Below are positions 59,353 through 61,853 of a stretch of DNA of 61,853 nucleotides, in pieces. The notes under the pieces are model-generated. The model made no database searches and had not been told where the DNA came from. It saw only the letters and a program-made list of their open reading frames with translations. A program made the position numbers and the translations under genes. This stretch comes from Oscillatoriales cyanobacterium USR001. Its GTDB lineage: Bacteria; Cyanobacteriota; Cyanobacteriia; Cyanobacteriales; Microcoleaceae. Location of the stretch: NCBI GenBank assembly GCA_001698425.1, contig MBRE01000070.1, positions 1 through 61,853 of the forward strand. The letters run 5' to 3'. Numbering within the stretch: position 1 is the stretch's first letter; each line of letters starts with the position of its first letter.

Positions 59353-60165
59353 ATGTATGATAACATTTGCAAATTCATTGCGGAAAATTTTAAGGATGAC
59401 TTGGCCACTTGGCTGCTAGGTGCTCCGATCGAATTAACTGAACTTAGTCCCACTGAATTATCCGCTGAACCCATTCGGGCTGATTCATTGATTTTATTAC
59501 AATCGGATGATTTAGTCTTACATACGGAGTTTCAAACTGAAGCTAATGAAAATATTCCGTTTCGGATGTTAGATTATCGGATTCGGGTGTATCGCCGATT
59601 TCCCCAGAAGGAAATGCGTCAGGTAGTTGTTTATCTCAGGAAAACAGGTTCAACGTTAGTTAGTGAGAACAATTTTAGATTAAATAACACTTATCATCAG
59701 TTTGAGGTGGTGCGACTATGGGAAGAACCGACAGAGAAGTTTCTAAGTGTGACAGGTTTGTTGCCTTTTGCTGTTCTCAGTCGCACAAATGATGCTAGAA
59801 TGGTGTTGAGTCAAGTGGCACAGGCAGTAGAAGCGATCGGCGATCGACAAATACAAAGTAATATCGCTGCTGCTAGTGGTGTTTTGGCAGGTTTAGTGTT
59901 AGATAATAAGGTGATTAATCAGATTTTAAGGAGTGATATTATGCGGGAATCTGTGGTTTATCAAGAAATTCTTGCTGAAGGCGAAGCTAAAGGCGAAGCT
60001 AAGGGTAAAGCCGAAGGTAAAGCCGAAGGTAAAGCCGAAGCTACCAGAAAGTTTGCGGCCAATTTATTGCGAATGGGAATGAGTTTAGCGCAAATTGCTG
60101 AAGCTACTGAATTAACAATTGAGCAAGTTCAGGTTTTACAAAATGAACTGCAACAATCTAATTGA
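59353..60165 (+). CDS. Rpn family recombination-promoting nuclease
   Basis: 270 residues. PD-(D/E)xK domain in the first about 130: RADSLILLQSDDLVLHTEFQ followed by FRMLDYRIRVYR. The middle is helical (MVLSQVAQAVEAIGDRQIQ). Residues about 212-232 are a tandem EAKGEAKGKAEGKAEGKAE linker encoded by repeats of GCCGAAGGTAAA. The C-terminus has MGMSLAQIAEATELTIEQVQ, a helix-turn-helix-like end. Rpn proteins nick DNA and promote recA-independent recombination. AAGGA lies about 11 nt before the ATG. Confidence 0.88.
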   Translation: MYDNICKFIAENFKDDLATWLLGAPIELTELSPTELSAEPIRADSLILLQSDDLVLHTEFQTEANENIPFRMLDYRIRVYRRFPQKEMRQVVVYLRKTGSTLVSENNFRLNNTYHQFEVVRLWEEPTEKFLSVTGLLPFAVLSRTNDARMVLSQVAQAVEAIGDRQIQSNIAAASGVLAGLVLDNKVINQILRSDIMRESVVYQEILAEGEAKGEAKGKAEGKAEGKAEATRKFAANLLRMGMSLAQIAEATELTIEQVQVLQNELQQSN

Positions 60166-60405
60166 AATTAAGGAACATATATATCAAGACTTACGCAACT
60201 GTCACAAGACCTTAAACTTTAAAAAAGCAGGTACTTAGACGAAAAGGCTGAACGTGGTCTAGGATAATCGCTATTGGGAGAAACTTCTAAGGCGAGCCCA
60301 TTGCTTCCTGATTGTAAAGAAGTGTATGCGATCGCGCATCAATACATCAGTAAATGGCTAAACTCAGGCATAATATTAATGTTGTTCTATTTTCTGTGAG
60401 ATTAG

Positions 60406-60681
60406 ATGTCAGGAATTGCTGTGGCTCAAAAATATCAAGCTCGAATTTATGTGACTCTCCGTCCTTCGGTGTTAGATCCCGCTGGTACTGCTGTCCAGTC
60501 TGGGTTACAACACATGGGATATGACAATGTTGAACGGGTACGAATTGGCAAATATATTGAATTAACGCTTTCTTGTGTTGATGAGGCGGCGGCCAGTCAA
60601 CAACTTAATCTCATTTGCGATCAACTATTGGCTAATCCAGTAATTGAGAATTATACTTTTGAGTTAACAGTTAACAAATAA
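60406..60681 (+). CDS. purS: Phosphoribosylformylglycinamidine synthase subunit PurS
   Basis: 91 residues. Small subunit that joins PurL and PurQ and carries ammonia between them in purine synthesis. Seen: YQARIYVTLRPSVLDPAGTA, VQSGLQHMGYDNVERVRIGK, YIELTL and NPVIENYTFEL. Start at ATG 60406; a GTG 15 bp on is also possible. The last residues LTVNK and the stop codon are formed by the heptamer repeat that begins here. purQ follows after 52 bp. Confidence 0.93.
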   Translation: MSGIAVAQKYQARIYVTLRPSVLDPAGTAVQSGLQHMGYDNVERVRIGKYIELTLSCVDEAAASQQLNLICDQLLANPVIENYTFELTVNK

Positions 60682-60733
60682 CAGTTAACAAATAACAAAT
60701 AACAAATAACAAATAACAAATAACAAATAACCT
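60664..60733. repeat. Heptamer tandem array (AACAAAT/AACAGTT) between purS and purQ
   Basis: About ten units, first TTAACAG-like and then AACAAAT, run from inside the last codons of purS to the purQ ATG at 60734. It thus carries the purS stop codon and leaves purQ without a normal ribosome binding site. Confidence 0.92.
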
Positions 60734-61438
60734 ATGAAATTTGGCGTTATTGTTTTTCCTGGTTCAAATTGCGATCGCGATGTGGCTTGGGTAACTCAAG
60801 GTTTACTCGATCGACCAACTCGCATGGTTTGGCATGAAGAAACTGATATTTCTGATTTAGATGTTGTGATAATTCCTGGCGGTTTTAGCTATGGAGATTA
60901 TTTGAGATGTGGCGCGATCGCTCGTTTTTCTCCGGTGATGAAAGCCACTGTAGAACACGCCAAACTCGGTAAACCAGTTTTGGGAATTTGCAATGGTTTT
61001 CAAGTCTTAACAGAGGCGGGTTTACTACCAGGTGCTTTAACCCGAAATGCCAAATTAAATTTTATTTGCGATCGCATTTTCCTGAAAGTTGAAAACCATC
61101 ATACCTTGTGGACTTCAGCTTATCAAAAAGCAGAAATTATCAAACTCCCCATTGCTCACGGCGAAGGACGTTACTATGCCGATAATGATACTTTAGCCGA
61201 ATTAGAAGATCGCAGTCAAATTATATTTCGCTACTGTTCCACTACCGGTGAAATTAATGATAGTAGCAATCCTAACGGCTCGTTAAATAATATTGCAGGT
61301 ATTTGCAATCCTCAAGGAAATGTGTTAGGAATGATGCCCCATCCAGAAAGAGCCTCCGATCCGATGTTGGGTAATACTGATGGGATAAAATTGTTTGAAA
61401 GTTTACTGATTGCCGCTGTTAATTGTGTTACAAAATAG
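60734..61438 (+). CDS. purQ: Phosphoribosylformylglycinamidine synthase subunit PurQ
   Basis: 234 residues. Class I glutamine amidotransferase subunit that supplies ammonia to PurL for making FGAM. The N-terminus has [20 protein letters not shown]; the catalytic Cys is in [11 protein letters not shown] (about residue 86); the His-Glu pair is in [10 protein letters not shown] near the C-terminus; [20 protein letters not shown] is also present. Length is normal. The heptamer array directly abuts the start codon, so initiation must rely on something other than a Shine-Dalgarno. Confidence 0.95.
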   Translation: MKFGVIVFPGSNCDRDVAWVTQGLLDRPTRMVWHEETDISDLDVVIIPGGFSYGDYLRCGAIARFSPVMKATVEHAKLGKPVLGICNGFQVLTEAGLLPGALTRNAKLNFICDRIFLKVENHHTLWTSAYQKAEIIKLPIAHGEGRYYADNDTLAELEDRSQIIFRYCSTTGEINDSSNPNGSLNNIAGICNPQGNVLGMMPHPERASDPMLGNTDGIKLFESLLIAAVNCVTK

Positions 61439-61462
61439 AAAATAGGCTCGGAGGTTTAAACT

Positions 61463-61853
61463 ATGCTTCGTCGCTTGCAGGCAATCGCGATCGCCACTTT
61501 CCTCTCTAGCGTTTCTACCGCTACCTTAGCTCAAATCGACCAAAATCCCTCACCCGATCGCAACGGCGATTATAACACAATTCAGCGCAAAGATATCAAC
61601 GGCAAACAAATGGAAGGAGCTTACTACGAACATCGTTCATGGATAGTTATCGCTACCAGTCTTAACTGTCGTAGTAAACCTGGAACTCAAAACCAAATTG
61701 TTAGAAGATTTACGGAAAATCAACTAATCGAAGCGGCTAGTTTTGGTCGTGGTGGTGCTGATGAAGTTATCGTAATTCAGCGAGATGCGAATGGAAAACC
61801 TTGGCTGCGAGTAAATTTGAAACCCGGTCAAACAGTCTCTAAACATTTCTTCA
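61463..61853 (+). CDS. Secreted protein with SH3-like domain, cut by window end
   Basis: At least 130 residues; no stop before the window ends. ATG 61463 has GGAGG about 9 nt upstream. A signal peptide (LRRLQAIAIATFLSSVSTAT, cleaved near LAQ) is followed by a region that looks like a bacterial SH3 domain: WIVIATSLNCRSKPGTQNQI and VRRFTENQLIEAASF, typical for cell-wall or surface binding. The full domain content is not visible. Confidence 0.7.
   Translation, partial: MLRRLQAIAIATFLSSVSTATLAQIDQNPSPDRNGDYNTIQRKDINGKQMEGAYYEHRSWIVIATSLNCRSKPGTQNQIVRRFTENQLIEAASFGRGGADEVIVIQRDANGKPWLRVNLKPGQTVSKHFF

Noticed and set aside
1..61853. tRNA, rRNA and other structured RNA genes
   Set aside because: No cloverleaf with TTCGAATC-like T-arm, no rRNA stretch and no known riboswitch pattern was seen; a covariance-model scan would be decisive.

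Overview
The window comes from a filamentous, probably non-heterocystous cyanobacterium of the Oscillatoriales type. The evidence is the very frequent HIP1 octamer (GCGATCGC), heptanucleotide tandem repeats between genes, Psb32, a FraD-FraE septal pair, DUF1574/MBOAT, DUF4346, DUF3153 and TIGR04376 proteins, and a PEP-CTERM protein. No rRNA, tRNA or CRISPR array was found.

Layout. 0.5-7.8 kb: a coiled-coil TIGR04376 protein, a GspC-like membrane protein, a NERD nuclease/helicase with a pentapeptide-repeat tail, a HEAT-repeat protein and a HAD phosphatase. 7.8-16.9 kb: an accessory region. It holds a six-gene minus-strand cassette (14.9 to 8.8 kb): a HEAT-like/transmembrane protein, a FtsK/HerA-type ATPase, a 72-aa helical protein, a 283-aa protein whose first 73 residues resemble that small protein, a MafI-like immunity candidate and one more small protein. 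Around it lie three copies of an about 184-bp palindromic element (two with perfect 9-bp target duplications), decayed gene fragments and an orphan DUF433 gene. 16.9-25.2 kb: DUF1574 protein, HExxH metalloprotease and MBOAT acyltransferase, likely acting at the envelope on polysaccharide acylation. 25.3-33.7 kb: Psb32, DUF4346, a PEP-CTERM protein, a DapL-like aminotransferase, a thioredoxin, a giant RTX-nuclease-phytase fusion, and a DUF4926/DUF6883 pair. 33.8-43.9 kb: glmM, two glycosyltransferases, an ECF sigma/anti-sigma pair, moaE, a GT9-like protein, a double methyltransferase and a TPR protein. 44-54.9 kb: aspartyl protease, Uma2 nuclease, LarE, FraE-FraD, a giant kinase-AAA-GAF-SpoIIE regulator and a sugar nucleotidyltransferase. 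55-61.8 kb: ScpA, LapA-like, DUF3153, TldE/PmbA, a Zur-like regulator, an Rpn nuclease, purS-purQ and a truncated secreted protein.

The best candidate for an undescribed system is the 8.8-14.9 kb cassette: a FtsK-family motor beside a short helical protein, a larger protein carrying a related N-terminal module, and an immunity-like gene, which recalls type VII/LXG-style export or a conflict system. The second main signal is the genome's plasticity. One palindromic element shows matched changes between its arms, and dispersed repeats have become parts of proteins (end of the 682-aa protein, PurS tail, DUF1574) or duplicated gene ends (larE/uma2; flanks of the giant kinase).
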